Below are positions 19,311 to 28,101 of a stretch of DNA of 64,000 bases, one piece after another. This DNA is from Fidelibacterota bacterium. Lineage in GTDB: Bacteria > Marinisomatota > Marinisomatia > SCGC-AAA003-L08 > GCA-002719095. The stretch spans positions 1,328 to 65,327 of the forward strand of contig PAHI01000076.1 of the NCBI GenBank assembly GCA_002705575.1. The letters run 5' to 3'. The stretch's first letter is position 1. The number at the start of each line of letters is the position of its first letter. Below the pieces are notes generated by a model. That model made no database searches. It was not told the DNA's origin and saw nothing but the letters and a program-made list of their open reading frames with translations. The translations under genes were made by a program, and so were the position numbers.

Positions 19311-19646
19311 ATGAATATTAATTTACAGAGTTTTTTATTAGGTGTTTTAGTTTGCCTTGTATTTGTTGTTTTCTCTGGCGGTATTTTAAGCCCAAAGCAT
19401 CTTAAAGTTAGCTCTATTGAAATTATAGATGATGGTGAAAACAGCGGATATCTTGTAATTAAAAATATTGATAAAAATGTTGTCACATATTTAGGTGCAA
19501 GTAAAAGTGATAGAGGTCTGCTTACTTTAAAAAATAAAAATGGTGATACAAAAATTAATATTAGCTCTAATGATGATGGCGGATATTTAAATGTATTCAA
19601 TTCTGATAACTCTCAGTCTTCGTTTATATATAAAAATAATGATTAA
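19311..19646 (+). CDS. membrane-anchored small beta-rich protein, unknown
   Basis: A 111-residue protein. The start is ATG at 19311, with AGAGG five bases upstream; an in-frame GTG at 19305 lies inside the ribosome site. Residues 5-25 are one hydrophobic anchor (FLLGVLVCLVFVVFSGGIL). The rest is polar with short repeated beta-strand patterns ending in Gly (GYLVIKN, GLLTLKNKNGDTKI, GGYLNVFN). This suggests a small exported beta-helix or solenoid tethered to the inner membrane. No family recognised. It stands between the tRNA terminator and a hydrolase gene. Confidence 0.7.
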   Translation: MNINLQSFLLGVLVCLVFVVFSGGILSPKHLKVSSIEIIDDGENSGYLVIKNIDKNVVTYLGASKSDRGLLTLKNKNGDTKINISSNDDGGYLNVFNSDNSQSSFIYKNND

Positions 19647-19664
19647 TAGAATTTTAGATTAATT

Positions 19665-20729
19665 ATGTTAGGCATAATAAAAAGTTATCTATTTGCTTTT
19701 AAATATGTAATTAGTTTTGCAACTAAAAAAGTTGGTTCTAATTCGTATTCAGAAATATTAGAAAAATATAAAGGCCTTGATGGTAATCAAGTGCCTATGA
19801 AGATTTTTTATCCAAAGATTAAAACAAAAAAAACTGTAATTATTTTTCTTGGAGCTTCTCCAGATGGAGAAAATCATAAGGCTATTAATCTGCTTGCTAA
19901 GATTATGGCAAAATCAGGATATAATGTTTTTGTACCGAGGATTCCGCCATTAAAAAAACTAGATATTTCAAATAAGAATGTAGATTGGATTGCATATATA
20001 TATGACTTAATCCAATCTCGAGAAGATGTTGATTCTAATTATATCATTGCATTAGGAATTAGCTATGGTGCTGGTATGCTTTTAAAGGCATCCTTAGATA
20101 AAAGAATAAAGAAGAATCCCCCTAAGTCTATTTACCTATATGGTGCTGGTTGTAATACTGAAACAATATTAAGATTTATAACTAAAGGAGAGTTCATTGT
20201 TAATAATGAAGTTAATAAAATTAAGCCTCATGATTGGGGTCTGACGGTATTTTTTCATCACTTTATAGATGATATGGGTTTTGGATTTAACAGTAAGAAC
20301 ATAAAAGAGGTTATAGAGCTAAGGATTAACAATGATAAGATTGAAGCACAAAAAAAATTGGAAAAATTAAACAGCAGGGAATTTGCTATAGCGAATTCAA
20401 TAATTTCAGGTAAAATTATACCTGAAGTTCAAGTAATTGTTGATAATATTTTAAAAAATAAGAGTCAATATATTAAGGATTTATCATGTAGGAGTATTTG
20501 CGGACATATAACTTCTAAAGTATTTATATTGCATGGTGCAAATGACTCTATGATTCCTTATACAGAAAGTATCCAGATCAATAAATTAATTCCTAATTCA
20601 GAGTTATTAATTTCATATTTATTTGAGCATAAAGGTATTTCTACTAACAGAGGTGTGCTATTTAAATTAAAAGAGATTCTAAGATTAATAAAATTTTTAT
20701 CAAAATTTTATAGATATAATGAAAGTTAA
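19665..20729 (+). CDS. alpha/beta hydrolase fold protein
   Basis: A 354-residue protein with the core of an alpha/beta hydrolase: strand VIIFLGASPDGE near 60, nucleophile elbow GISYGAG (Ser near 125), HGANDSMIPYTE with a likely catalytic Asp near 300, and a His in FEHKGIS near 325. An inserted helical cap lies at about 165-270. The N-terminus (LFAFKYVISFA) is a possible membrane-associated segment. Its substrate is unknown. The last 11 bases overlap the metallo-beta-lactamase-fold gene, suggesting co-translation. Confidence 0.75.
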   Translation: MLGIIKSYLFAFKYVISFATKKVGSNSYSEILEKYKGLDGNQVPMKIFYPKIKTKKTVIIFLGASPDGENHKAINLLAKIMAKSGYNVFVPRIPPLKKLDISNKNVDWIAYIYDLIQSREDVDSNYIIALGISYGAGMLLKASLDKRIKKNPPKSIYLYGAGCNTETILRFITKGEFIVNNEVNKIKPHDWGLTVFFHHFIDDMGFGFNSKNIKEVIELRINNDKIEAQKKLEKLNSREFAIANSIISGKIIPEVQVIVDNILKNKSQYIKDLSCRSICGHITSKVFILHGANDSMIPYTESIQINKLIPNSELLISYLFEHKGISTNRGVLFKLKEILRLIKFLSKFYRYNES

Positions 20730-21375
20730 AACATTTATAGGTGGATTTGATAATAATTTATCATATTTATTATGGTGTGAAAAAACGAGATTAGCAGCGT
20801 TAGTGGATACATCAGTAGAACCATTAGAGATTTTAGAGTTTATAGAAAGTGAAGATCTGATTTTAGAAAAAATATTAATCACACATACACATCATGATCA
20901 TATAAAATATATAAGTGATTTCAAGTATAAATTTCCTATTATAAATATCTTATTACACCCAAATCCGATCAATAAAATTGGGAGTCATTATTCAACCTTA
21001 GAGCACAATGAAGTTATATGTGTCGGTAAACATTTATTAACTACATTGCATACTCCTGGACATTTTTCTGATAGTATTTGTTTTTGGAATAAAGAAGAGG
21101 GCTTTATTTTTACAGGAGATACTGTTTTTATTGGTCGAACCGGTCGTACTATAGGATCTAATAGTTCTATTCAAGATTTATACAAAAGTGTTTATAAGGT
21201 TATTTTATCGTGTCCTCATGAAACAATTATATATCCAGGTCACCACTATGGATATAAGCCATATGATACTATAGATTCAAATATTAAAAACTCCTCCTTT
21301 TTTCAATGTTCTAATTTTAATGAGTTCAAAAAAGTTATGGAAAAATTTGAGAAAAGTAAAAACAACAATAAATAA
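20719..21375 (+). CDS. metallo-beta-lactamase fold hydrolase (glyoxalase II / persulfide dioxygenase-like)
   Basis: A 218-residue MBL-fold protein with the metal-binding signature THTHHDH at about 54-60, then HTPGHFSDS, FTGDTVFIGRTGR and YPGHHYGY. The order and the GDTVF-GRTGR and PGHHYG motifs match hydroxyacylglutathione hydrolases and ETHE1-type persulfide dioxygenases. Either role, detoxifying thiol esters or handling persulfide sulfur, is possible. It overlaps the alpha/beta hydrolase upstream by 11 bases. Confidence 0.83.
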   Translation: MKVKTFIGGFDNNLSYLLWCEKTRLAALVDTSVEPLEILEFIESEDLILEKILITHTHHDHIKYISDFKYKFPIINILLHPNPINKIGSHYSTLEHNEVICVGKHLLTTLHTPGHFSDSICFWNKEEGFIFTGDTVFIGRTGRTIGSNSSIQDLYKSVYKVILSCPHETIIYPGHHYGYKPYDTIDSNIKNSSFFQCSNFNEFKKVMEKFEKSKNNNK

Positions 21376-21493
21376 ATTTTAAAATAACAATAAAAAACCT
21401 TGCTTTTCTCGAGGGGAATTGATAGTATTAAGGGTCGAATAAACTTACAATATAATTAAATTATGAAAATTTAATTATTAGAGGAGAAAAATT

Positions 21494-21721
21494 ATGGCAG
21501 AAAAAGTAAAAACAACCAGTGTAACAAAAGAAAAAGGTTACTTGTACTATCTTGATAAAAATGGTGATGTTGCTAGATCAAGAATGGCACGAGGTGCTGA
21601 CAAAGGTGGAAATGCTGAAGTAGTTGAGAAGTGTGGTGTTTCTAGAGAGTCTGGCTGGTTATATTTCATCGATAAAGATGGTGATGTATCTAAAGCTAAA
21701 ATGGCACGAGGTAAAAAGTAA
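21494..21721 (+). CDS. small duplicated protein with DKxGDV-MARG repeats
   Basis: A 75-residue, lysine-rich soluble protein made of two copies of one unit: KGYLYYLDKNGDVARSRMARG and SGWLYFIDKDGDVSKAKMARG. The DKxGDV segment recalls a calcium-loop turn but is too short to be an EF-hand. The best ribosome site of the neighbourhood (AGAGGAG) and a dedicated terminator suggest a highly expressed single-gene transcript. I think I have seen similar proteins in other bacteria without an assigned function. Basic charge would allow nucleic-acid or ribosome binding, but that is speculation. Confidence 0.8.
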   Translation: MAEKVKTTSVTKEKGYLYYLDKNGDVARSRMARGADKGGNAEVVEKCGVSRESGWLYFIDKDGDVSKAKMARGKK

Positions 21722-21748
21722 TCACATATATATTTTAAGTGATTGATG

Positions 21749-21777
21749 AAAAAGCCTCCTTATTGGAGGCTTTTTTT
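21749..21777 (+). terminator. intrinsic terminator
   Basis: Stem AAAAAGCCTCC (21749-21759) pairs with GGAGGCTTTTT around the loop TTATT, followed by T residues. It ends the 75-residue protein transcript, and its A/T flanks let it also work for the convergent transporter gene. Confidence 0.9.
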
Positions 21778-21793
21778 ATATGTTAAATAAATT

Positions 21794-22721
21794 CTATTTT
21801 ATTGTAATTAAAATCACACCTATAATCGCTATTATCATAGCTAGGAATCTTAATTTCGAAATTTTTTCTTTTAATACAGCCCAAGATAATATTGTTATAA
21901 AAATAACAGAAGTTTGTCCTATGATACTCGCAATTGGGGGTTTTTCAATGTTTGAATAGCCTACAATCCAAAAATTTAAAGCAATAAAAGTTCCTAAAAT
22001 GGAACTTAATAAAATCTTATATAATACTTTATAATTAGAATAAATAGGTTTTAGTAATTTTTGTTTTTCTTTTTGCAGGCTAAAAACAATCCAAGCAACA
22101 ATAAATCCTGGTAAAAGTCTAAATGCAGTTACCCATAGTTGAATTTCAATAGAATGGCTGATTTTTGTTAATATTGGTTTTATTAATACTATGCCGAAGC
22201 TGCTTAAAAAAATGGCAATAATTTGTAAAGTCAATCCGTATATTTTAGTTTTTTTATCAATATCTGTATCATTTTTTTCATATGATATAATTACAATAGA
22301 TAAAATCACAATAATAAATCCTGATAATTGTTGAATATTTAAAATGGTACCAAGCATTATAGTTGAAAAAAAATAAATTACTGCAGGCTCAAAACAATTT
22401 ATAATAGCGATCCTATTTGCACCAATTTTACTTAGAGCATATATAAATATTAAATCTGCAAAACCCATGCCTAAAGCACCGCTAATTAGAATTTTTATAT
22501 AATCTGAAGTTGATAAACCGTCATACCATATAGGTATATTAAATATTAAAAAAAATAAAATAAAAAAAAAATAAACCAATAGAATTTTTAAAAGCTGTGA
22601 TTAAAATTGGAGATAGATTTTTACTAACTGATTTGAAAAAAATAATTGCAATACTCCAGCATATAGATGCAAATAATGCGCAGATTTCTCCGAAATAGTT
22701 AAGATTAACTATGTATTGCAT
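21794..22721 (-). pseudogene. EamA/DMT family transporter, frameshifted at a homopolymer
   Basis: Two reverse-strand pieces encode one 10-helix EamA transporter. The first piece starts at 22721 (MQYIVNLNYFGEICALFAS) and holds helices 1-2; it runs to a stop near 22539. The second continues in another frame to 21794 with helices 3-10 (FADLIFIYALSKIGANRIAI, SGFIIVILSIVIISY, IASIIGQTSVIFITILSWAV, LRFLAMIIAIIGVILITIK). Removing one base from the A10 run at 22562-22571 joins them into one protein of about 308 residues. It may be a real mutation, a switchable tract, a slippage site or a sequencing error. DMT transporters export small metabolites. It is last in the miaA-to-plsY operon. Confidence 0.8.
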
Positions 22722-22727
22722 AAAATA

Positions 22728-23360
22728 TTATTTTTTATACCAAATAGAATTATTATTAAAGATATGAAGTTTAGCGAATCTGTTTTCATTACATTTTAAA
22801 AGCCGCATGATATTTTTTAAATGAGATAGTATAATAAATAGCATAGCACAAACCCCAAAAAACATTAATTCAGGCATATTAAATAAATAAATTGAAATTG
22901 GAAATGAAATTGCAGCACAAATTGTAGATAGACTAACAAATCCAGATAATATTAAAGTAGTAACGAATATAAATAAGCATATCAATGCTCCTAATGGAAA
23001 TATTGCAGAGATGGCGCCTATAAAAGTTGCAGCCCCTTTTCCACCTTTAAATGCAAAAAATATAGGAAATACATGGCCTATAACAGCTGAGAATGCACAC
23101 AAAACAGGTAAAATATTAGAATTAGTATCTATATGTTTTGCAATTATAACGGGCAATAATCCTTTTAAAAAATCAAAAATTAAAACAATTAAAGCATATT
23201 TTTTACCTAGTGCTCTTATGGTATTAGTTGCACCAGCGTTCCCACTTCCAAATTTTGTGATATCAATACTTTTTATTTTAGATAGTATAGTACTTGTTGA
23301 TATTGAGCCTAATAAATAAGATAAAATTATCAGAACTAATTTATATTCAGGATTAGTCAT
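22728..23360 (-). CDS. plsY: glycerol-3-phosphate acyltransferase PlsY
   Basis: A 210-residue membrane protein with the PlsY motifs LLGSISTSTILSK, FGSGNAGATNTIRALG and VIGHVFPIFFAFKGGKGAAT. PlsY transfers an acyl group from acyl-phosphate to glycerol 3-phosphate, the first step of phospholipid synthesis. The first eight bases overlap the end of the fatty-acid-kinase-like gene, whose product would make that acyl-phosphate. Length is close to normal. Confidence 0.95.
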   Translation of the reverse strand: MTNPEYKLVLIILSYLLGSISTSTILSKIKSIDITKFGSGNAGATNTIRALGKKYALIVLIFDFLKGLLPVIIAKHIDTNSNILPVLCAFSAVIGHVFPIFFAFKGGKGAATFIGAISAIFPLGALICLFIFVTTLILSGFVSLSTICAAISFPISIYLFNMPELMFFGVCAMLFIILSHLKNIMRLLKCNENRFAKLHIFNNNSIWYKK

Positions 23361-25158
23361 CTATTTTTTGAACACCAACTGTGATTGCTCCAGGACCAGT
23401 ATGAACACCTAAAGCACCTCCAGTTTCAATAAGTTGAATCTTTTTAAAAATATTAGGGCTTTGCTCAAATAGAGACTTTATTTTTTTGCCATCTTCTATT
23501 GATTGAGAATGACCGATTAATATATTGTAAGTAGATTGAGAAGATATTCGTTTTTTAATAAATTTAAACAATTTTATTGGTATTTTGTTTTTGCCAGTAT
23601 AAATACCGCAAGGTCCCATAGAGCCATCTTCTTTAACATAAAGTATTGGCTTAAAATTAAAAATATTAGAAATTGTTTTTACAATTTTAGGAACACGTCC
23701 ACCCTTTACTGCATAATTTAGATCTTTTACTGCAGAAAATATTTTTATATTTTTAATGGCAGCATCAATGTTTAATAATGCCTCTTCATGATTTAGTTCT
23801 GATTTTTCGATTTTTTCAGCAATATGTTCTATTAAAAGACCTAAACCTACAGATGCGGTTTTACTATCAATGACTGAAATATTTGTTCCTGAAGTGTTTT
23901 TTGCAGCAATAGAGGCAGATTGGAATGTGCCACTTAATTTCTCTGCAATATGTATAGATATAATTGAGCTGTAATAAGAATTTAAAAATTGATATTGTCT
24001 TCTAAAATCTCCAGGTGTTGGTTGAGAAGTTTTAGGATGATTTACATTGTTTTTTAATTCTGTATAAAATTCATCTGCTGATTGTGAAATTTTATCTATG
24101 TAGTCTTGTCTACCAAAGCTATATCTTACAGGTATAACAAATACGTCAAAGTATTTATTGACATTAAAATCAGCGCTTGAGTCTGTTACTAAAGCGATTT
24201 TATTAATCTTGTTTGATTGAACGAGTTTTTGCTGTTTAAACATATCATCAGCTTTATGCTTCTTTGTTATACCGTATTCATTGCATATCTGAAATAATTC
24301 ATTAGGTTTATTTACATGTATGTGAATTTTTACTTTTTTATTTGATCCTGCAATAACTATGCTATCACCAATTTCCTCTAATCTCTTTTTGAGTGTAGAT
24401 TTGTCTATATCGTTACCTTCAATTAAACATTCTGAGCAAAATTGATATGTTAAATTTGAAAAATCATGATTTTCCGCATGATCTTTATCTATTTCTGATG
24501 AAATACTTATGATTTCTCCAAGCTCTCTTAGAGTTCCTGATTGAATAAAATCATTAATTCCATCAAGAAAATCTACAAATCCTTGTGCACCAGCATCAAC
24601 TACACCTGCTTTTTTTAATAAGCTCATTTTTTCAGGAGTTTCTTTAAGTGATTCCTTAGCTTTTACACAGCATTTCATCATTACAAGCGAAAAGTCATCT
24701 TCATTACTCGTTAAATTCAATAGGAATACTGAAACATCCTTAAATATTGAAAGTATTGTACCTTCTTTTGGGTCAGATAATGCTTCCCATGCACACTCAG
24801 AACCATTTTTGAAAGCATTTGCGAAATCTTGAGTAGACATGGTATCTTTATTTTTTAATATCTCAGAAAAACCAACAAAAAATTGTGCTAGAATCGCTCC
24901 AGAATTACCTCTGGCGCCATCTAATGCACAGTCAGCTACTTTTTGAGCCATATCACCAATTTTTGTCGGAACAAAATCAGAAGTTCCATCAAGTATAGAG
25001 CTTACAGTAAAAGCCATATTTGTTCCAGTGTCTCCATCTGGAACAGGGAACACATTTATTTGATTTAAATAGTCCTGCCTTGAAATTAAATTATTTATAC
25101 CAACTACAAGAGCTCTATAAAACCTAATTCCATTAATATATTTTATTTTTTGTGCCAT
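23353..25158 (-). CDS. fatty acid kinase fusion: DhaL/FakA-like plus DegV/FakB-like
   Basis: A 601-residue protein. Residues 1-200 are a DhaL-type kinase domain with the metal-binding Asp cluster FPVPDGDTGTNM and LDGARGNSGAILAQF. A middle domain (about 230-310) resembles FakA. From about 315 to the end it is a DegV domain (IALVTDSSADFN, TSQPTPGDF, EKLSGTFQSA, YAVKGGRVPK, HTGPGAITVG). FakB binds a free fatty acid and FakA phosphorylates it; in Firmicutes these are separate proteins. Here both are in one chain. Overlap with plsY points to direct use of the acyl-phosphate. Fusions of this kind are known in databases, usually annotated DAK2/DegV. Confidence 0.88.
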   Translation of the reverse strand: MAQKIKYINGIRFYRALVVGINNLISRQDYLNQINVFPVPDGDTGTNMAFTVSSILDGTSDFVPTKIGDMAQKVADCALDGARGNSGAILAQFFVGFSEILKNKDTMSTQDFANAFKNGSECAWEALSDPKEGTILSIFKDVSVFLLNLTSNEDDFSLVMMKCCVKAKESLKETPEKMSLLKKAGVVDAGAQGFVDFLDGINDFIQSGTLRELGEIISISSEIDKDHAENHDFSNLTYQFCSECLIEGNDIDKSTLKKRLEEIGDSIVIAGSNKKVKIHIHVNKPNELFQICNEYGITKKHKADDMFKQQKLVQSNKINKIALVTDSSADFNVNKYFDVFVIPVRYSFGRQDYIDKISQSADEFYTELKNNVNHPKTSQPTPGDFRRQYQFLNSYYSSIISIHIAEKLSGTFQSASIAAKNTSGTNISVIDSKTASVGLGLLIEHIAEKIEKSELNHEEALLNIDAAIKNIKIFSAVKDLNYAVKGGRVPKIVKTISNIFNFKPILYVKEDGSMGPCGIYTGKNKIPIKLFKFIKKRISSQSTYNILIGHSQSIEDGKKIKSLFEQSPNIFKKIQLIETGGALGVHTGPGAITVGVQKIDD

Positions 25159-25160
25159 TT

Positions 25161-26282
25161 TTATGAGAAATATTTAAGAAATTTTATAGTTAATAATCCA
25201 TCAAACCATCTATTAAATTGGGAAATAAATTTATCATAATCCGTATTTTTAACTAAACTTTTCCATATTTTTTTAATTCCATGTAATTCTAAAAATTTAT
25301 TTAATTTACCTATATCCTTTGTTTTATCTAGTAATTCATTAATGTTTAGTCTATTTGATTCTTTTATAATTGATAATAATTTATTTAATTTTACAAATGA
25401 TTCATCAGAAAAATAAATTTCTTTAATTTTTTGTTCATTTAAAGCTTTATTCATTCTATAACCTGTCCCTAAATATACTCTATCAGATAATCTTGATGAT
25501 GGATATACGATTTTTTTATTTATTACATGCATAAATTGAAAATGTTTTGTTAGTTCTTGTAAAAAATAAAAATCTTCTGTGGCTTTTTTTGAATTCATGC
25601 CACCAACAGATATATATGAATTAGAAGTACATGTTATGCAAGAACCCAGGCTAACATATCCATAAGGAGATCCTGCTTGTTTTATTTTTTTAGCGGTTAT
25701 ATATAGAAAGTTTTCATATTTACGGATATTTTTAGTGATTTTCGAATCAATATTATCTTGATGCTTAAAACCTGCAATAGCGCAGCCACACATATTTTTT
25801 TCATAGTAATGATTTATTACTTTTAAGTAGTTTTTAGAAAGTATTACATCTGCATCTGTATAGCACATAATACTTGATTTTTTGGAATGTTTTAATGCTA
25901 AATCTGCTCCAATTTTTCTTGCTAATCCTACACCAGCTTTTTTAGATGGAAGCGCATTTTTATTTGAAAATGCATCAATGTAAACTATTTCAAATTTGAA
26001 ATCAGATCTATTTAAGTATTTTTGTGTTTCCTCATTATTGTTGATAATTTGCTTGTTTTCGTTTTCAGAGTTATTTATTACTATAATTACCAAAGTTTTT
26101 TCTAAATATTTTTTTTGCTGTGTTGATATACTTCTAATTAATTTAGGCAAGTAGTTTTTTTCTGCTTTTGATGGTACTATAATAAAAAAATCATATTTTT
26201 TAAAATTAGGTTTTTTATTAAAACTCCAAAATTTTTCAGATCTTTTAGAAAGGTATTTTTTTAGATTTTTTTCAAAGTGCAT
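25161..26282 (-). CDS. glycosyltransferase family 2-like protein
   Basis: A 373-residue protein with a GT-A fold pattern: FFIIVPSKAEKNYLPKLIRS as the nucleotide-binding start, VIIVINNSENENKQI, and CYTDADVILSKNYL with the metal-binding D-x-D near 143. The C-terminal 120 residues are basic and helical. It overlaps miaA by 11 bases and ends two bases before the fatty-acid kinase start. The location between tRNA modification and lipid genes gives no clue to the acceptor. Confidence 0.75.
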   Translation of the reverse strand: MHFEKNLKKYLSKRSEKFWSFNKKPNFKKYDFFIIVPSKAEKNYLPKLIRSISTQQKKYLEKTLVIIVINNSENENKQIINNNEETQKYLNRSDFKFEIVYIDAFSNKNALPSKKAGVGLARKIGADLALKHSKKSSIMCYTDADVILSKNYLKVINHYYEKNMCGCAIAGFKHQDNIDSKITKNIRKYENFLYITAKKIKQAGSPYGYVSLGSCITCTSNSYISVGGMNSKKATEDFYFLQELTKHFQFMHVINKKIVYPSSRLSDRVYLGTGYRMNKALNEQKIKEIYFSDESFVKLNKLLSIIKESNRLNINELLDKTKDIGKLNKFLELHGIKKIWKSLVKNTDYDKFISQFNRWFDGLLTIKFLKYFS

Positions 26283-27210
26283 TTAATAATAAAAGATTTA
26301 TTTTATCTAGTTCATTGGGTTCTAACCAATTAATTTCAACTCCTTTTTTTTCCATCCTCCTAAACCAGCTAATTTGTCTTTTTGCAAATTGACCGATCGC
26401 TGTACCTAGTTTATCAAGTAATTCATCCTTGGTAATTTCATTTTTTAAATGTAAGCCTACAAATTTATATTCTAATCCAAAGTATTCAAGTCTTTTCATA
26501 TTAATTTTTTGGTGTTTTAATAAGCTTTCAACTTCTTCTATAAGGCCTTCCTCAATTCGTTGAGCTAAGCGTTTTCTTATTAGTTGTTTATTTTCTTCGC
26601 GATTTTGTTTAATGCCGATTACTAAAAAGTTATCAAATTTTTGGTCTTTAAAAATATCAACTTCATCTTTATTTTCATGCATGTTAATTTCTATAGTTCT
26701 TATTATTCTATTTTTAGTGTCTGTTTTTTTTGGATTTGTATAATCTTTTTCAGATAACTTTTTAAGTAATTCCATCAATTCTTCTGTTGTTTTTTCTTGC
26801 AATGAATTTCGTAATAGCTGATTCGGTCCTGGATAATTTTGAAGCTTATATTTTAGTAGTATTGATTCAATATAAAGTCCAGTTCCTCCACATAAGATTG
26901 GTAAATTTTTATTATTTTTTATTATATTGTATGATTTTATAAAGTCCCTTTGAAATTGGTACACACTATAGTTTTGATTAGGATTTAGAATATCAATTAA
27001 ATGGTACGGAATTTTTTTATTTCTTATTGTGTATTCATTAAGGTCTTTGCCAGTCCCTATGTCCATACCTTTATATATTTGTCTAGAGTCAGCAGATATG
27101 ATTTCACCACTATGTGTGTAAGCGATATTAGTTGCAACTTTAGTTTTTCCAGATGCAGTTGGCCCAGTAATAACTAGAAAGTCTATTTTAGTTTTTTTAT
27201 TTGAAACCAT
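26272..27210 (-). CDS. miaA: tRNA dimethylallyltransferase MiaA
   Basis: A 312-residue enzyme with the P-loop GPTASGKT at the N-terminus, ISADSRQIYKGMDIGTGK, IPYHLIDI and CGGTGLYIESIL, all MiaA signatures. It adds the isopentenyl group to A37 of tRNAs reading UNN codons. C-terminal QFAKRQISWFRRM is also conserved. It heads the five-gene minus-strand operon and is divergent from the selenoprotein gene across a 168-base gap. Confidence 0.96.
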   Translation of the reverse strand: MVSNKKTKIDFLVITGPTASGKTKVATNIAYTHSGEIISADSRQIYKGMDIGTGKDLNEYTIRNKKIPYHLIDILNPNQNYSVYQFQRDFIKSYNIIKNNKNLPILCGGTGLYIESILLKYKLQNYPGPNQLLRNSLQEKTTEELMELLKKLSEKDYTNPKKTDTKNRIIRTIEINMHENKDEVDIFKDQKFDNFLVIGIKQNREENKQLIRKRLAQRIEEGLIEEVESLLKHQKINMKRLEYFGLEYKFVGLHLKNEITKDELLDKLGTAIGQFAKRQISWFRRMEKKGVEINWLEPNELDKINLLLLNAL

Positions 27211-27317
27211 AATTAATTTGCAAAATATATCACTTAGTTTTTTTAAAAAGTATTAAATATTTATATAATTAGTCTTTCCATTTTTATAGTACTTATTGTA
27301 ACAATATTTAGTTTTTA

Positions 27318-27340
27318 TTTAATTCTCATTATGAATTAAA
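27318..27340. promoter_or_regulatory. perfect inverted repeat in the miaA / selenoprotein divergent gap
   Basis: TTTAATTC (27318-27325), a 7-base spacer and GAATTAAA (27333-27340) form a perfect 8-bp inverted repeat, 38 bases before the selenoprotein start. It could be an operator or an AT-rich hairpin. The rest of the 168-base gap is AT-rich, with AAAGGAAA as the likely ribosome site and no clear promoter. Confidence 0.3.
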
Positions 27341-27378
27341 TTTGATATGTATTTTAAATTAAAGGAAACCTATTAAAT

Positions 27379-28098
27379 ATGGCAAAAAACTTTATAATTT
27401 CTATTTTATTTTTTAGCACCTTAGTTTTTACTCAGCAGTACGACTATTTTCTTTTAGATGTTAATTCAACATCACCTACTTATAATCAAAATGTTGGCCC
27501 GTCATATTTTGATACTCAAGGGAAACCAATTTCAATTAATTTCTTTGGCTGGGAAAGCTGAGGTACTTGACGAGCCGTATTCGCACAGTTGTGTGATCTA
27601 AATAATCAAAATACATGGGATACAAGTAAAGCTGTTTTAATAGGTGTTGGAATTAGGGCACAGCTTGGTAATCCAATTGTTCTTGATGGTATGGTTGGTC
27701 AGCAAGGTGCTGATTCTCCATGGGTTCAAGACCCCTCTTTAGAAGTATGGGATTCAGTTTTAGGTGAGAATGCTCCAAGAAGACAAGTAGTAATCCTTGA
27801 TCATAATAGGGAAAATAAATTTCAAAAATATTATAGCAGTACCCTAAGCAATTCTGAAATTAACGAACTACTTCTTACAGTACAAAACCTTATAAATAGT
27901 ATTCCTCCTAATATAGATTTAGGTGATACTAACCTTGATGGAGATATTAATGTTGCTGACATTGTAGTTCTCGTGAATTTTATTCTTGAAGTAGAATCTT
28001 ATAATGATATAGAATTTCAAGCCTCTGATTTAAATAATGATAATACTTTGACTGTTCAGGATATTATAGTTTTAGTCAATTTAATTCTAGGTATTTAA
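27379..28098 (+). CDS. exported thioredoxin-like selenoprotein with U-x-x-U motif and dockerin-like tail
   Basis: Read as one 239-residue protein with selenocysteine at TGA codons 61 (27559) and 64 (27568). It has a signal peptide (NFIISILFFSTLVFTQQ), a thioredoxin-fold strand SINFFGWES, then U-G-T-U followed by helix RAVFAQLCDL, and later APRRQVVILD with a plausible cis-Pro (133). This is where thioredoxins carry CxxC. The C-terminus has two dockerin-like calcium loops (DTNLDGDINVADIVVLV and DLNNDNTLTVQDIIVLV). Frame is unbroken on both sides of the TGAs. A candidate SECIS hairpin follows. UxxU motifs are known from the SelL family of aquatic organisms. The alternative, a nonsense-damaged gene, would need two TGAs to fall exactly at the redox pair. 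Confidence 0.82.
27581..27596 (+). promoter_or_regulatory. candidate bacterial SECIS hairpin (UxxU gene)
   Basis: A 6-bp stem TCGCAC/GTGTGA (one G-U pair) closes the four-base loop AGTT, with G at loop position 2 as in bacterial SECIS elements. The loop begins 16 bases after the second TGA and 25 after the first, within or close to the usual 16-37 window, so one element could serve both. Confidence 0.6.
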
Positions 28099-28101
28099 AA
28101 G

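Noticed and set aside
27589..28098. Separate gene starting at GTG 27589 after a truncated 60-residue ORF
   Set aside because: It is in the same frame as the upstream piece, the join crosses a thioredoxin-fold redox site, and it has no ribosome site of its own. Selenocysteine read-through explains both pieces.
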